From CAVWZH01 sp963765285 (GTDB lineage: Bacteria > Acidobacteriota > Terriglobia > Terriglobales > Acidobacteriaceae): a DNA stretch of 64,000 nucleotides. Shown in pieces: positions 15,714 to 24,458 of this stretch. The notes below the pieces were generated by a model. The model was not told the DNA's origin and did no database searches. It saw only the letters and a list, made by a program, of their open reading frames with translations. The translations under genes and the position numbers were made by a program. Numbering within the stretch: the first letter of the stretch is position 1; every line of letters starts with the position of its first letter. Where the stretch lies: positions 1,178,001 through 1,242,000 of the forward strand of contig CAVXVR010000003.1 in the NCBI GenBank assembly GCA_963765285.1. Direction: 5' to 3'.

Positions 15714-18698
15714 CTACGACTTCAGGGTCTTAATGCGCTCAGCCACGTCGCGGTAATCGATGTTATTGCCGTAAACCTCCATAAAGTGGCTTAAGGCAGC
15801 GGGTTTGTTGCCTGCGGCCTCGTGTGCCGACGCCAGCTCATAGTTCAGGGCAACTTTGGTCTCCTCGTCGATTCCGTTGATCTTCAGCGCCCGCTCGTAC
15901 CAGCGGATGGCGGCTTCGGGGACATTCTTATCCAGGAAGCATTGCGCCAGCCAGGTGTAGGTCTGCATGAGCTGCGGAAAGGGATGTCCGCGGTCGACGG
16001 ACTGGCATACCTTTTGCAACTCGGCGATGGCCTCATCCAGCAGGCCCATTTCCCGGAAGGCGACCCCCAGGCTGTAATGGGTCTCGGGGTCTTCCTCAAC
16101 CGCGGTCGCGCCATCTTCCAATTCCTGCTTTAGTTCGCCAAACATGTCGGCCAGATCGATTCCTGCGCCGGCAGCGGGAGTGGGTACTTCTGGAGCACGA
16201 GGCCGTGGCTTTGGAGTGTAGCTAAAGGTCGGAGCTGGCGGGTGGGTCTCGACCGCAGGCGCGGGCGCCGCGGCTGCCGAAGCTCTCGCCGGACTCGACG
16301 CCGCCATGGCCGAGGGTCTCGCGGCCACCGGGGACGGCTTGGCTTCCACCGGCGCAGCGGCTTGCGGCAGAAAGTTGTCGCCCAACGAGGCTTCCAGGTC
16401 CGAAACAAAGTCGCCAAGCACGCCTGCCTGCGCTGCCGGAGTTTTGGCTTGCGCAACTTCCCTAAAGGCGGGCTCCGGCTCGGCAGCCACTTTGCGCGCC
16501 GGCTTGGGCAGGAAACCTTCTCCCAGCGAACCTTCGAGGTCTGAAACAAGATCTTTCAATTTGCCCGGTTGGGGCTGCGGTTCGGCAGTTTCCTCGCCCG
16601 CGCGCGGAATTTCCTCGACAGAAATTTCTTCAATGGTTTCGGATTCGGCTACCGGGGGCTGGGCGCTAGCTCGTTCGATCTCATGACGCAGGGCCGCCAG
16701 TCTTGCCTCTCCGGGGCTCATCTTTTCCAGTTTGTCGAAGACCATGCGTGCCTGTTCGACCATCGACTGGGACAGGTAGAAGCGAATCTCTTCGACCACT
16801 TCCTCTATGTCTTCTGCGCTCACGCGGGCAGCCGCGACACCACGCTCCGCTTCCTCGGCGACGGGGATAGCGTCTTCTGTAGCCAGTTCGCCTTCCCATT
16901 CTTCAGAAATGTCGATTTCACCCTCGGCTGGTGTGGGCGCGGCGTGAATCTCGAATTCCCCGGGTTCCGCTGAGGCAGGTGTGCCGGGTTTTTCCCAGAA
17001 CAGTCCGGAAGCTGCGGCAGCAGTCGTCGTCCGGGCAACAGACGTTTTGGCGTCCGCGCTCGCGGCCGATTTCATCTCGGCAGGCTTGGACGTAACCGGC
17101 AGGTTCACCTCGGCCGGCTTTGCTTCCAGCGGTTTGGCTGAGGTCCGTTCCTCATACTTTGTGGCCAGTTCCGCGTAACGCGTGGCTTCATCGGGATGCC
17201 CCGCATCGTGGTAGAGCTGTTCCAGGGTTCGGCAACAGACCGCAGCCTCGGCAAACCGTCCGGCCCGAGTGTGCAGTGACACCAGGCGCTGATTCACCCG
17301 CAGGTCGCGGGGCGCTTTGGGCAGTGCCAAAGAGAGCGGTCCCAACGCCTTCGCCGGCATGTTGTAAGAAACGAAGAGTTCGGCATCGGTTAAAGCGGCG
17401 CGTACCGCCAACGCCACGTCATCCGCGTAACGTTGATCGATGAACGGCGCCGTAGCTTCCAGCTCGTCGACCATCACGGCTCCCTCTTCTGCCGTGATCA
17501 ACTTTCCGGGCGGTGCGACCCCGCCCGCCATACGAGTCAATACTTGCTGGTAGTTCTGGGCGTGCAGCTGATTCTGTGGCTCCAACTGTGTAAGCTTCAA
17601 GTAGCAGTCGCGGGCTTTCTCCAGTTCGCCGGACTGCACGCAGGCATGGCCCAGCAGTTCGTACAACTCAGTGACGTGCGTGCTGTCTCCGGCTTTCAGC
17701 GAAAGATCGAGGAGTGTTTCCAAAGCGCTCGGACTTTCCCGCAGATGGCCGATGAGAACATGGAGCGTATCCAGAACCTTCGCAGAGTCGCCGGCCAACA
17801 GGCGTTCCGAATATTCTTGGTAAACTTGGAGCACCTGCTCGAAATGCCCGGCCGTGAGCAAGGCATCCGCATAGCTGGTAATAGCAACCGGGTCGTTGTG
17901 GACGGTAAATAGCTTTGCCGCCAGAGCGCCAGCTTCCGGGATTCGCCCGGCTTGCAGGTAAGCCTGCATCAGCGCCCGCAGGCCGTCGGGATGAGTGTCG
18001 AGATCGGCCACCTTCTCCAGGTTTGAAATCGCACCCTGAAAATCGCCGGCGTCGGCGGCCGTCCGGCCCTGTAGTAATAGCGCATAGCTGTTGCCGGGAT
18101 CCAGGCTCAACATGCGCTTCAGAATCTCTTCGGCCTGGGCGAGCTGCCCTCTTCCGCGCAGGCTGTCGGCCGCGGCGGCGAAGAGCTGCCAGGCTTCGGT
18201 TTTCTTGTCGAGGCGGATGTACACTTCGGCCAACCGCACTCGCATCGCCACATTTTCCGGGTCCATTTCCAGCGTTTTCTGGAAAATGCGTACCGCCTGC
18301 TCCAGTTCACCTGCGCGCAGAAATTCTTCCGCCACCTGCAAATATTGGGCGCGCGCGTCGTTGAACAGTCCCTGCTGGGTGTAAAGCTCGGCCAGGCGCA
18401 ACACGCTTTCGAGCGTGGGTTTGATCTTGGTCAGCTTCTTGTACATCGCAATGGCTTTGACCGTGAAGCCCTGGGTGGCATAGGCATCGCCAACGCTCTT
18501 GAAGCTTTCTATCGCCTTGTCGTTTTGGCCCAGCCGGGCGTAGAGATCGCCGATGGTGTTGGAAACAGTCAGGTCCTTGGAATCGGCTTTCAGGACCTTT
18601 TCGTACTCAGCAATGGCGTTCTGCAGCTTGCCCTGCTGGACGAACTTCTCCGCGGCACTGAGAGCTTTCTGTTTGTTGAAGCCAAAACCGAACGCCAT
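15714..18698 (-). CDS. Large tetratricopeptide-repeat protein
   Basis: The 994-residue protein begins MAFGFGFNKQKALSAAEKFV at ATG 18698; the open frame extends 52 codons further but that part is not repeat-like. Residues about 10-560 form many TPR units (for example AIAEYEKVLKADSKD, AVRIFQKTLEMDPENVAMRV). A long low-complexity Ala/Pro/Glu linker follows (about 560-860), then two to three C-terminal TPRs (HYSLGVAFREMGLLDEAIAE). The linker holds two near-identical copies of a motif, LVSDLEGSLGEGFLP and FVSDLEASLGDNFLP. There is no signal peptide, so it is probably a cytoplasmic scaffold. It heads a four-gene operon. Confidence 0.85.
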   Translation of the reverse strand: MAFGFGFNKQKALSAAEKFVQQGKLQNAIAEYEKVLKADSKDLTVSNTIGDLYARLGQNDKAIESFKSVGDAYATQGFTVKAIAMYKKLTKIKPTLESVLRLAELYTQQGLFNDARAQYLQVAEEFLRAGELEQAVRIFQKTLEMDPENVAMRVRLAEVYIRLDKKTEAWQLFAAAADSLRGRGQLAQAEEILKRMLSLDPGNSYALLLQGRTAADAGDFQGAISNLEKVADLDTHPDGLRALMQAYLQAGRIPEAGALAAKLFTVHNDPVAITSYADALLTAGHFEQVLQVYQEYSERLLAGDSAKVLDTLHVLIGHLRESPSALETLLDLSLKAGDSTHVTELYELLGHACVQSGELEKARDCYLKLTQLEPQNQLHAQNYQQVLTRMAGGVAPPGKLITAEEGAVMVDELEATAPFIDQRYADDVALAVRAALTDAELFVSYNMPAKALGPLSLALPKAPRDLRVNQRLVSLHTRAGRFAEAAVCCRTLEQLYHDAGHPDEATRYAELATKYEERTSAKPLEAKPAEVNLPVTSKPAEMKSAASADAKTSVARTTTAAAASGLFWEKPGTPASAEPGEFEIHAAPTPAEGEIDISEEWEGELATEDAIPVAEEAERGVAAARVSAEDIEEVVEEIRFYLSQSMVEQARMVFDKLEKMSPGEARLAALRHEIERASAQPPVAESETIEEISVEEIPRAGEETAEPQPQPGKLKDLVSDLEGSLGEGFLPKPARKVAAEPEPAFREVAQAKTPAAQAGVLGDFVSDLEASLGDNFLPQAAAPVEAKPSPVAARPSAMAASSPARASAAAAPAPAVETHPPAPTFSYTPKPRPRAPEVPTPAAGAGIDLADMFGELKQELEDGATAVEEDPETHYSLGVAFREMGLLDEAIAELQKVCQSVDRGHPFPQLMQTYTWLAQCFLDKNVPEAAIRWYERALKINGIDEETKVALNYELASAHEAAGNKPAALSHFMEVYGNNIDYRDVAERIKTLKS

Positions 18699-19189
18699 AT
18701 CGGTGCGAACTCCGGCTCCGGTGCTGCTTTCGCCTGCTGCACGACTACAAGTTCGCGAAAGGTCACCGGCTGGTCGACCATCCATTCGGCCAATGCCGAC
18801 TACCACTGAAGGGATGGTCTTTCGGACAAGGGCAATTGTAAGGCGAGTGGCCAAGAATCGTATGGTTACTAAGGGTTACCAGAAGGGAGTGTACGAACGA
18901 GTTACGATGGGAACCAGCACCGTAAACTGCCGGGCACGACAGGATTTCGACCGAATCCAGCGTCCAGCGCAGTGATTCGCGACGAACGTCCCAATAAAAG
19001 TCCCCGGAGCCGCCCCGTTTTCCTTGAATCAGCAACTCCTTCGTAATGCCCCCTCTCAACCAGGCATTCCCCAAATTGTTGGGTCAGGTTCCAACTTTGC
19101 CCTTTGGTGTTTGCGCAGCCCTCATGAACTGAATCCAGAAACTCGATATAGGAAGTGGTTGGTGACTTCACTTCTGCACGAGGTGAGCC
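18699..19189. other. Intergenic stretch without a recognised gene
   Basis: About 490 bases between the divergent TPR operon and the small plus-strand gene at 19190. The open frames here are short and match no pattern I know. It probably holds both promoters. A Shine-Dalgarno-like gaggtga precedes ATG 19190. Confidence 0.5.
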
Positions 19190-19558
19190 ATGCCACGATG
19201 GATTTGCTGGAGGTCGGATGAACAGCTGGTTGGCTGGGCGTGCTCCAAGTGTGACTGGACGTGCGAGCTTCCGGTGCTTCTCCGCGATCCTCAGGCTAAG
19301 AGTGCGTTCGACCGGCTGGCCTCAGCCAAGTTTAAAGTGCATCGCTGCTCGGATTACGACGTCCGGGGCACCGCGGTGCAGGACAGTTTTGCTGAGCGCG
19401 CCAGAAAGCTGATTATCCGGGGCATGAATGCCAAGGACGCAGCGGAGATTACCATGCAGGAAATCGAATTCGAGAATCGTGATGATCCGGGTGTGACCGA
19501 GCAGGCCCACCGCGATGCCGCGGATTTCTTACGCCGCGTAAAGGGCGGGTTGATCTGA
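19190..19558 (+). CDS. Small cysteine-containing protein, function unknown
   Basis: A 122-residue protein starting MPRWICWRSDEQLVGWACSK, preceded by gaggtga as ribosome-binding site. The N-terminus carries three Cys close together (WIC and ACSKCDW), resembling a partly lost zinc ribbon. The rest is helical and charged (AKSAFDRLASAKFKVHRCSD, ERARKLIIRGMNAKDAAEIT). Related proteins are, to my knowledge, uncharacterised in Acidobacteria. No partner gene is tightly linked. Confidence 0.6.
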   Translation: MPRWICWRSDEQLVGWACSKCDWTCELPVLLRDPQAKSAFDRLASAKFKVHRCSDYDVRGTAVQDSFAERARKLIIRGMNAKDAAEITMQEIEFENRDDPGVTEQAHRDAADFLRRVKGGLI

Positions 19559-19831
19559 TCCTTCAGTACCAGATTCCTGGATCAGGCGCGCACTGCCCCC
19601 AACAGGAAGAAAGATAGAAGCACTAATAATGGTTTGGGAAGTTTACGCAGGACCTTCCACATCACAATGCTCATTCACCGATCTCCGAGCGGGAAGCCGC
19701 GAATGGACCTCGCCGCCGAGTATGCCATAACTGCTTTCTAGTATTGGCAGGCCGGGGGCTTACACTGTAGGTTAACGGGCAGAATTTTAAGGCCAAGACG
19801 CAGAGGCGCGCAAATTCTTTCTGGATAACCT

Positions 19832-20399
19832 ATGACCTGGATCCGCACCATTCCATTTTCCGAAGCCGGCGAAAAACTGCGCGCCGCCATGGAAGGGCAA
19901 AAGTCCCTTTATCCTCAGGAATATGCGACGCCGGTTCATCCCGTGGAGGGCGGAGGATCGCAGATCGTGGCCTCGCACAGCCTTGATTCCTGATGCTCTC
20001 TATCATGCCTTCGCCACCTTCGGCGCACTGATGTCGCCCGACCTCCCACTCTCGCGGCGGCAGCACGAGATGATCACGACGGTCGTCTCGGTCACCAACC
20101 GCTGCGTCTATTGAATCGAATCTCACGCAGAGTTTCTGCGTCGCGTGACCCTCGACAAGAACCTGGTGGATGCCCTGGAGAAGGACTACAGCACTGCGCC
20201 CATCACTCCGCAAGAGCGCGTCATGCTTGACTACGTGGTCAAGTTGACCAAAGACGCCACCAAGATTTGGAAAGACGACCACGAACGCCTGCGCGCCGTT
20301 GGATTCGACGATCGCGGCATTTTGCAGATTACGTTGATTGCCTCCTGGTTTAACTACATCAATCGCGTGGCGGATTCGCTGGGAGTGGGACGGGAATAA
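19832..20399 (+). CDS. Peroxidase-related AhpD-like protein; candidate selenoprotein (CxxU), with one upstream frameshift
   Basis: Starts MTWIRTIPFSEAGEKLRAAM at ATG 19832 and continues through ATPVHPVEG and QIVASHSL. An extra base near 19985 then shifts the frame. Deleting it gives IPDALYHAFATFGALMSPDL and SRRQHEMITTVVSVTNRCVY. The next codon is TGA (20112-20114), followed in the same frame by IESHAEFLRRVTLDKNLVDA to a stop at 20397-20399. In this carboxymuconolactone decarboxylase/AhpD-type family the motif is CxxC, so the UGA stands exactly where the second redox Cys belongs. A perfect 7-bp hairpin starts 11 bases after the UGA, as in bacterial SECIS elements. Restored length is 188 residues, and the downstream part is intact. 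I infer selenocysteine; a Cys-to-stop mutation or sequencing error is the alternative. No sel genes lie in the window. Confidence 0.7.
20125..20141 (+). promoter_or_regulatory. Candidate bacterial SECIS hairpin
   Basis: acgcaga-gtt-tctgcgt is a perfect 7-bp stem with a GTT loop. The loop begins 18 bases after the UGA at 20112-20114, similar to the placement known for E. coli formate dehydrogenase SECIS elements, with a G first in the loop. An alternative outer pairing (tcacgc 20123-20128 with gcgtga 20143-20148) would compete with it. Confidence 0.55.
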
Positions 20400-20417
20400 T
20401 TTCGGCAAGCGCCGGGG

Positions 20418-20726
20418 TCAGATCTTCAGGACTTTCGAGACTTCGTCTATGTCGGCCTGACCAAGCAGGCAGGCACATCCCAGCACAGTCAAAGCTTGGT
20501 TGAAGGCCTGGAGCGGCTGTCCTTTCATCCGGGTCAGAAATCGCGCCCACTCTTCAGCCACAGCCTTGCGCTGCTCTTGGTCCGCATCCTGACCGAACTG
20601 CCGCGCGGCAGCTTGGGGCGAGCCGTATTCGTCCCCGATATCCTGGTGAAAATAACCGCGCAGGAAATTTCTCAAGGCCGGAAAGTCGGCTGCGGAAATC
20701 TGCGAAGTTTCTTTCGTCTTTTTCAT
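20418..20726 (-). CDS. CdiI-like contact-dependent-inhibition immunity protein
   Basis: A 102-residue acidic/helical protein: MKKTKETSQISAADFPALRN, FLRGYFHQDIGDEYGSPQAA, then a helical C-terminal part. The Phe-x-Tyr-Phe-His-Gln-Asp and EYGSP segment is characteristic of a CdiI immunity family found next to CDI toxins. It would neutralise the toxin by direct binding in the cytoplasm. The ATG at 20726 overlaps the toxin stop (TGATG), so toxin and antidote are translationally coupled, toxin first. This pairing with the RNase-A-like domain upstream supports both calls. Confidence 0.75.
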   Translation of the reverse strand: MKKTKETSQISAADFPALRNFLRGYFHQDIGDEYGSPQAAARQFGQDADQEQRKAVAEEWARFLTRMKGQPLQAFNQALTVLGCACLLGQADIDEVSKVLKI

Positions 20727-21283
20727 CAGCGGCACTCCGGATAAGTGGTCAAAACGTGATACCCAGCAGGTGGGTCGAACTTGAGCACGAGCACTGCATG
20801 GGAGCAAGGTTCGGTGCGGTCTTCGCCGCGCCTGAGCGTTCGGCCGATGGGATGGGCTGGATCACCGTCGTAATCCAGTACCAGGTTGGGGTGGCCATTC
20901 GGCCTCCCGAACCAACGCTGGATCCGTGATTGTTCCCGGTGCAGCACCGTTCCAACCACCCGCTCGGCAGTTTCTCGATCCGTATAGGTTGACGCTGCCG
21001 AGATGTTGCGTTCGCGGTCGAGCCGTTCCCGAAGCTGTTCGTCGGTGCGTCCCACGTGCTTCTTTAGGGTGTGGCCGCCGACTGCCTCGTCTTGCGAAAG
21101 ATCATGGCTTGGACCTGAAGCCGGCTGCGAAACGGCGCTTGAACTTTGGCTCTCGGGAGACCTGGGCTGACTCTGGCAGCCACCGAAGATGAGAATGATG
21201 GCAGCGAGAAAAATCGCACAATCGCCAAACCCATTGCGACGATAGGAGCACGGCGGTTGCTGAGAGACCGGTTTGATGCGCAT
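20726..21283 (-). CDS. CdiA-CT RNase-A-like toxin domain protein with lipoprotein signal
   Basis: The 185-residue protein starts MRIKPVSQQPPCSYRRNGFG (ATG 21283) and has a hydrophobic segment ending in a lipobox-like LIFGGC (AIFLAAIILIFGGCQSQ). A short Ser/Gln-rich linker is followed by the toxin domain: GGHTLKKHVGRTDEQLRERL, ISAASTYTDRETAERVV, PIGRTLRRGE and YHVLTTYP. The first His, the Arg and the Thr/Tyr of LTTYP match the active-site positions of bacterial CdiA-CT RNase-A-like domains, which cut RNA, often tRNA. There is no filamentous CdiA part. An in-frame ATG at 21337 is possible. The immunity gene overlaps the stop. Confidence 0.78.
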   Translation of the reverse strand: MRIKPVSQQPPCSYRRNGFGDCAIFLAAIILIFGGCQSQPRSPESQSSSAVSQPASGPSHDLSQDEAVGGHTLKKHVGRTDEQLRERLDRERNISAASTYTDRETAERVVGTVLHREQSRIQRWFGRPNGHPNLVLDYDGDPAHPIGRTLRRGEDRTEPCSHAVLVLKFDPPAGYHVLTTYPECR

Positions 21284-21293
21284 CGCAAGTCGC

Positions 21294-21322
21294 GGAGCCC
21301 ACAAGCTTGTGGAGTAGGCTCC
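21294..21322. promoter_or_regulatory. Palindromic site in the divergent promoter region
   Basis: ccacaagcttgtgg (21299-21312) is a perfect 14-bp palindrome, flanked by ggagcc (21294-21299) and ggctcc (21317-21322) as outer arms. It lies between the toxin gene start (21283, minus) and the acyl-activating enzyme start (21342, plus), where an operator for either gene would sit. Confidence 0.45.
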
Positions 21323-21341
21323 GAGGTTTACCATCATATAT

Positions 21342-24300
21342 ATGGAGCGCCGTTCCCTCGTCGAGTATCTCGATAATTTTCTGTGCAGAGGGGAAGAGTG
21401 CGCCTACGTCCAACGCCGCGGATACCGCACCGAACGCTGGAGCTACCGCCAGGTCGCCGAGACCGCTTTCCGGTTCGCTCGCGAGCTGGGAGTGCGGCGA
21501 ATTGGCAAGGGCGATCGGGTCCTGGTCTGGGGGCCCAATTCTGCCGAATGGGTGGCGACGTTCTTCGGCTGCGCGCTGCGCGGGGCAATCGTAGTGCCGA
21601 TGGACGACGCGGCCACGCCGGAATTCGCCCTGCGGGTTGCCACGCAAGTAAGCGCCAAACTGTTCGTCTGTTCGCGCACGCACGCGCCGGCTTCAGGCTC
21701 AGCTCTTGTCCTCGAGGACCTGCAGGCGACCCTGTCGGAACATTCACCCGCCCGGTGCGAGCCGGCCGCCATCACCCCGCAAGACCCGCTGGAGATCGTT
21801 TTCACCTCCGGCACCACTGCCGAACCCAAGGGCGTCGTCATCAGCCATGGCAACGTACTGGGCAATGTCGCACCACTGGAAGTTGAGATCACGAGGTATC
21901 TTAAGTACGAAAGATTCGTCCATCCCGTCCGCTTTCTCAACTTGCTGCCGCTGAGTCATGTCTTCGGTCAATTTCTTGGAATCTTTCTGCCCCAACTCAT
22001 GGGTGGCACCGTCATCTTTCAGGAAACGTTGAAACCGGGCGAAGTCGTGGCAACTATCAGACGGGAACGAGTTTCCGTGCTGGTGGCGGTGCCACGCATG
22101 TTGCAGTCTCTGAAAGAAAAAATCGAGCGTGATCTCGCGAATGAGAGCAAGCTCGAATCTTTCTCGCGAAAGTTCCAGGCCGCCGAGGGCAAACACTTTT
22201 TCCGCCGTTGGTGGACTTTTCGTCAAGTGCATCGCCAATTCGGGTGGAAGTTCTGGGCCTTCATCTCAGGCGGCGCGGCGCTCGACCGGATGACCGAAGA
22301 ATTCTGGGGACGGCTAGGATTTGCCGTGATCCAGGGTTATGGTCTCACCGAGACCACCTCGTTGATCAGTGTCAACCATCCCTTCCGGCTGGGCAAAGGG
22401 TCGATCGGGAAAGTCTTGGAAGGCCGCGAAGTCAAAGTGGACAAAGACGGAGAAATTCTGGTCCGCGGCAGTGGCGTAGCTTCCGGCTATTGGAATGGGA
22501 GTGAACTTCAGCCGGTGACGGGGGAAGAAGGCTGGTACCGCACCGGCGATGTGGGCGAACTCGATGCTGCCGGCAATTTGTATTTCAAGGGGCGGAAGAA
22601 AAATGTCATTGTCACTCCCGCGGGCATGAACGTTTATCCCGACGATCTGGAAGCGGCTCTGCGACGACAACCTGAAGTGCAGGATTGCGTCGTGATCGGC
22701 CTGCCGCGCGACGGCAATGCCGAGCCGTGCGCTGTCGTGATTCTGCGGAACGGCGGCGATCCCGAGCCCGTCGTCAAACGTGCGAATGAATCGCTGGCTG
22801 AGTATCAGCGCATGCGTACCTGGTTCGTTTGGCCGGAAAAAGACTTTCCACGAACTTCGACCCAGAAACCACGAACCAACGTGATTCAGCAAACTGTGCA
22901 GACGCACCTGGGCTCGAAAACGGCGAGCAGCAGCGACGCCAGCCCTTTGGCGGAACTTATCACCCGGGTCACGAAACGTGCCGGAAAGCTGGAGTCGGGA
23001 GCGAATCTGGAGACCGACCTGAATCTCAGCTCGCTCGACCGTGTGGAATTGATGAGCGCGCTCGAAGAACGCTATCAACTTGACCTCAGCGAAACGCGCT
23101 TCGCGGCAGTAAAGACGGTAGGCGATCTGGAAGCCATGCTGCACGGCCAGCCTCCGCCGCGTGTTCCCTATCACTATCCGGCGTGGGTACAACGCTGGCC
23201 GGTTACATGGATTCGCCTGCTGGCGCATTATCTGCTGCTTCGGCCTGCGGTCTTCTTGCTGGGATGGCCGCGCATCGAGGGACGGCAGAATTTGCGCGGT
23301 GTAGCCGGACCGGTGATCGTCATTTGCAATCACATCGGAGACGTAGACGTTGGCTTTGTGCATACGGCACTCCCGGCCCGGCTGCGACATAGAATCGCCA
23401 CGGCCACAGGGGGCGAGGCGCTGGAAATTCTCCGCACGCCACCGCCGGGGCGGAATTTCGCGCTCAAGCTCTATGACCGCTTGAAGTGGACCCTGGGAGT
23501 CTCCCTGCTGAATCTGTTTCCTCTGCCGCGCGAAGCCGGCTTCCGCCAGAGTTTCGCGTATGCCGGCGAGTGCGTCGACCGAGGCTACAGCGTGCTGATC
23601 TTCCCTGAAGGCCGCCACACCAACGACGGCAAAATGAATCCCTTCCGCAGCGGCATCGGCCTGCTGGTAAACAACCTTCGTATACCAGTCGTGCCTATGC
23701 GCATCGATGGATTATTCGAGTTGAAGCGGGCGGGCAAGAAATTTGCCCGGATCGGCAACCGTCCCATGGAATTGGAGACGCTCCTTTCTCTGGCGATCGA
23801 GATCGCCGACGCGCTCGACGCGGCGCACTCCGAAGGCATCGTCCACCGCGACATCAAACCGGCGAATATTTTCGTGACCAAGCGCGGCCACGCCAAAGTG
23901 CTGGATTTCGGTCTGGCAAAGATTACCGCTAGTGGCCCTAAGGCGCCTTCAGACGCGACGGAAACCGGCGTGCCAGACATGCACCTGACGAGCCCGGGCG
24001 CTGCTGTCGGCACGGTCGCCTATATGTCTCCCGAGCAGGTACGAGCCAAGGAACTCGATTCCCGCACCGATTTGTTCTCCTTTGGCGCTGTGCTTTATGA
24101 GATGTCGACCGGACAATTGCCTTTTCGGGGTGACAGCTCAGGAGTGATCTTCGATTCCATTCTGAACCGGCCGCCCCTTCCTGCTTTGAGGCTGAATCCC
24201 GATCTTCCTTTGAAGCTGGAAGACGTGATCAACCGCGCGCTCGAGAAAGACCGCAACCTGCGTTACCAGCATGCCTCGGATATGCGGGCAGAGCTGCAGC

Positions 24301-24458
24301 GTTTGAAGCGCGACACAGAGACCGGCCGCGTCGGGATCGCGAGCTCAGGAGCCGTGCCGGTGCGCGCAAGAAACGGGGTCGCAGGTGGCGGCATCTGGCA
24401 GTGCCGGGCTCATCGCCCACGGTCGCCCCGTCGCCATCGTCGTCATCCGGCGCGGTGA
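21342..24458 (+). CDS. Chimeric frame: acyl-activating enzyme/acyl carrier/PlsC acyltransferase joined to a Ser/Thr kinase fragment
   Basis: Residues 1-802 form an Aas-like lipid enzyme. The AMP-binding domain has TSGTTAEPKGVVISHGN near 157, QGYGLTETTSL and WYRTGDVGELD. A carrier domain near 563 has LSSLDRVEL with the phosphopantetheine Ser. The PlsC acyltransferase (about 640-800) has NHIGDVD and FPEGRH. Such proteins activate a fatty acid and pass it to a lysolipid at the inner membrane. At residue 803, after LKRAGKKFA, the frame becomes the middle of a protein kinase (RIGNRPMELETLLSLAIEIA, VHRDIKPANI, VLDFGLAK). The kinase N-lobe is absent. The missing PlsC tail reappears at 26283 in the same frame, so the kinase DNA looks inserted. 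The frame stops at 24456-24458 in the kinase linker. Confidence 0.8.
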   Translation: MERRSLVEYLDNFLCRGEECAYVQRRGYRTERWSYRQVAETAFRFARELGVRRIGKGDRVLVWGPNSAEWVATFFGCALRGAIVVPMDDAATPEFALRVATQVSAKLFVCSRTHAPASGSALVLEDLQATLSEHSPARCEPAAITPQDPLEIVFTSGTTAEPKGVVISHGNVLGNVAPLEVEITRYLKYERFVHPVRFLNLLPLSHVFGQFLGIFLPQLMGGTVIFQETLKPGEVVATIRRERVSVLVAVPRMLQSLKEKIERDLANESKLESFSRKFQAAEGKHFFRRWWTFRQVHRQFGWKFWAFISGGAALDRMTEEFWGRLGFAVIQGYGLTETTSLISVNHPFRLGKGSIGKVLEGREVKVDKDGEILVRGSGVASGYWNGSELQPVTGEEGWYRTGDVGELDAAGNLYFKGRKKNVIVTPAGMNVYPDDLEAALRRQPEVQDCVVIGLPRDGNAEPCAVVILRNGGDPEPVVKRANESLAEYQRMRTWFVWPEKDFPRTSTQKPRTNVIQQTVQTHLGSKTASSSDASPLAELITRVTKRAGKLESGANLETDLNLSSLDRVELMSALEERYQLDLSETRFAAVKTVGDLEAMLHGQPPPRVPYHYPAWVQRWPVTWIRLLAHYLLLRPAVFLLGWPRIEGRQNLRGVAGPVIVICNHIGDVDVGFVHTALPARLRHRIATATGGEALEILRTPPPGRNFALKLYDRLKWTLGVSLLNLFPLPREAGFRQSFAYAGECVDRGYSVLIFPEGRHTNDGKMNPFRSGIGLLVNNLRIPVVPMRIDGLFELKRAGKKFARIGNRPMELETLLSLAIEIADALDAAHSEGIVHRDIKPANIFVTKRGHAKVLDFGLAKITASGPKAPSDATETGVPDMHLTSPGAAVGTVAYMSPEQVRAKELDSRTDLFSFGAVLYEMSTGQLPFRGDSSGVIFDSILNRPPLPALRLNPDLPLKLEDVINRALEKDRNLRYQHASDMRAELQRLKRDTETGRVGIASSGAVPVRARNGVAGGGIWQCRAHRPRSPRRHRRHPAR

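Noticed and set aside
22314..23618. 434-codon minus-strand frame opposite the acyl-activating enzyme
   Set aside because: Antisense to conserved AMP-binding and PlsC motifs; no recognisable domain.
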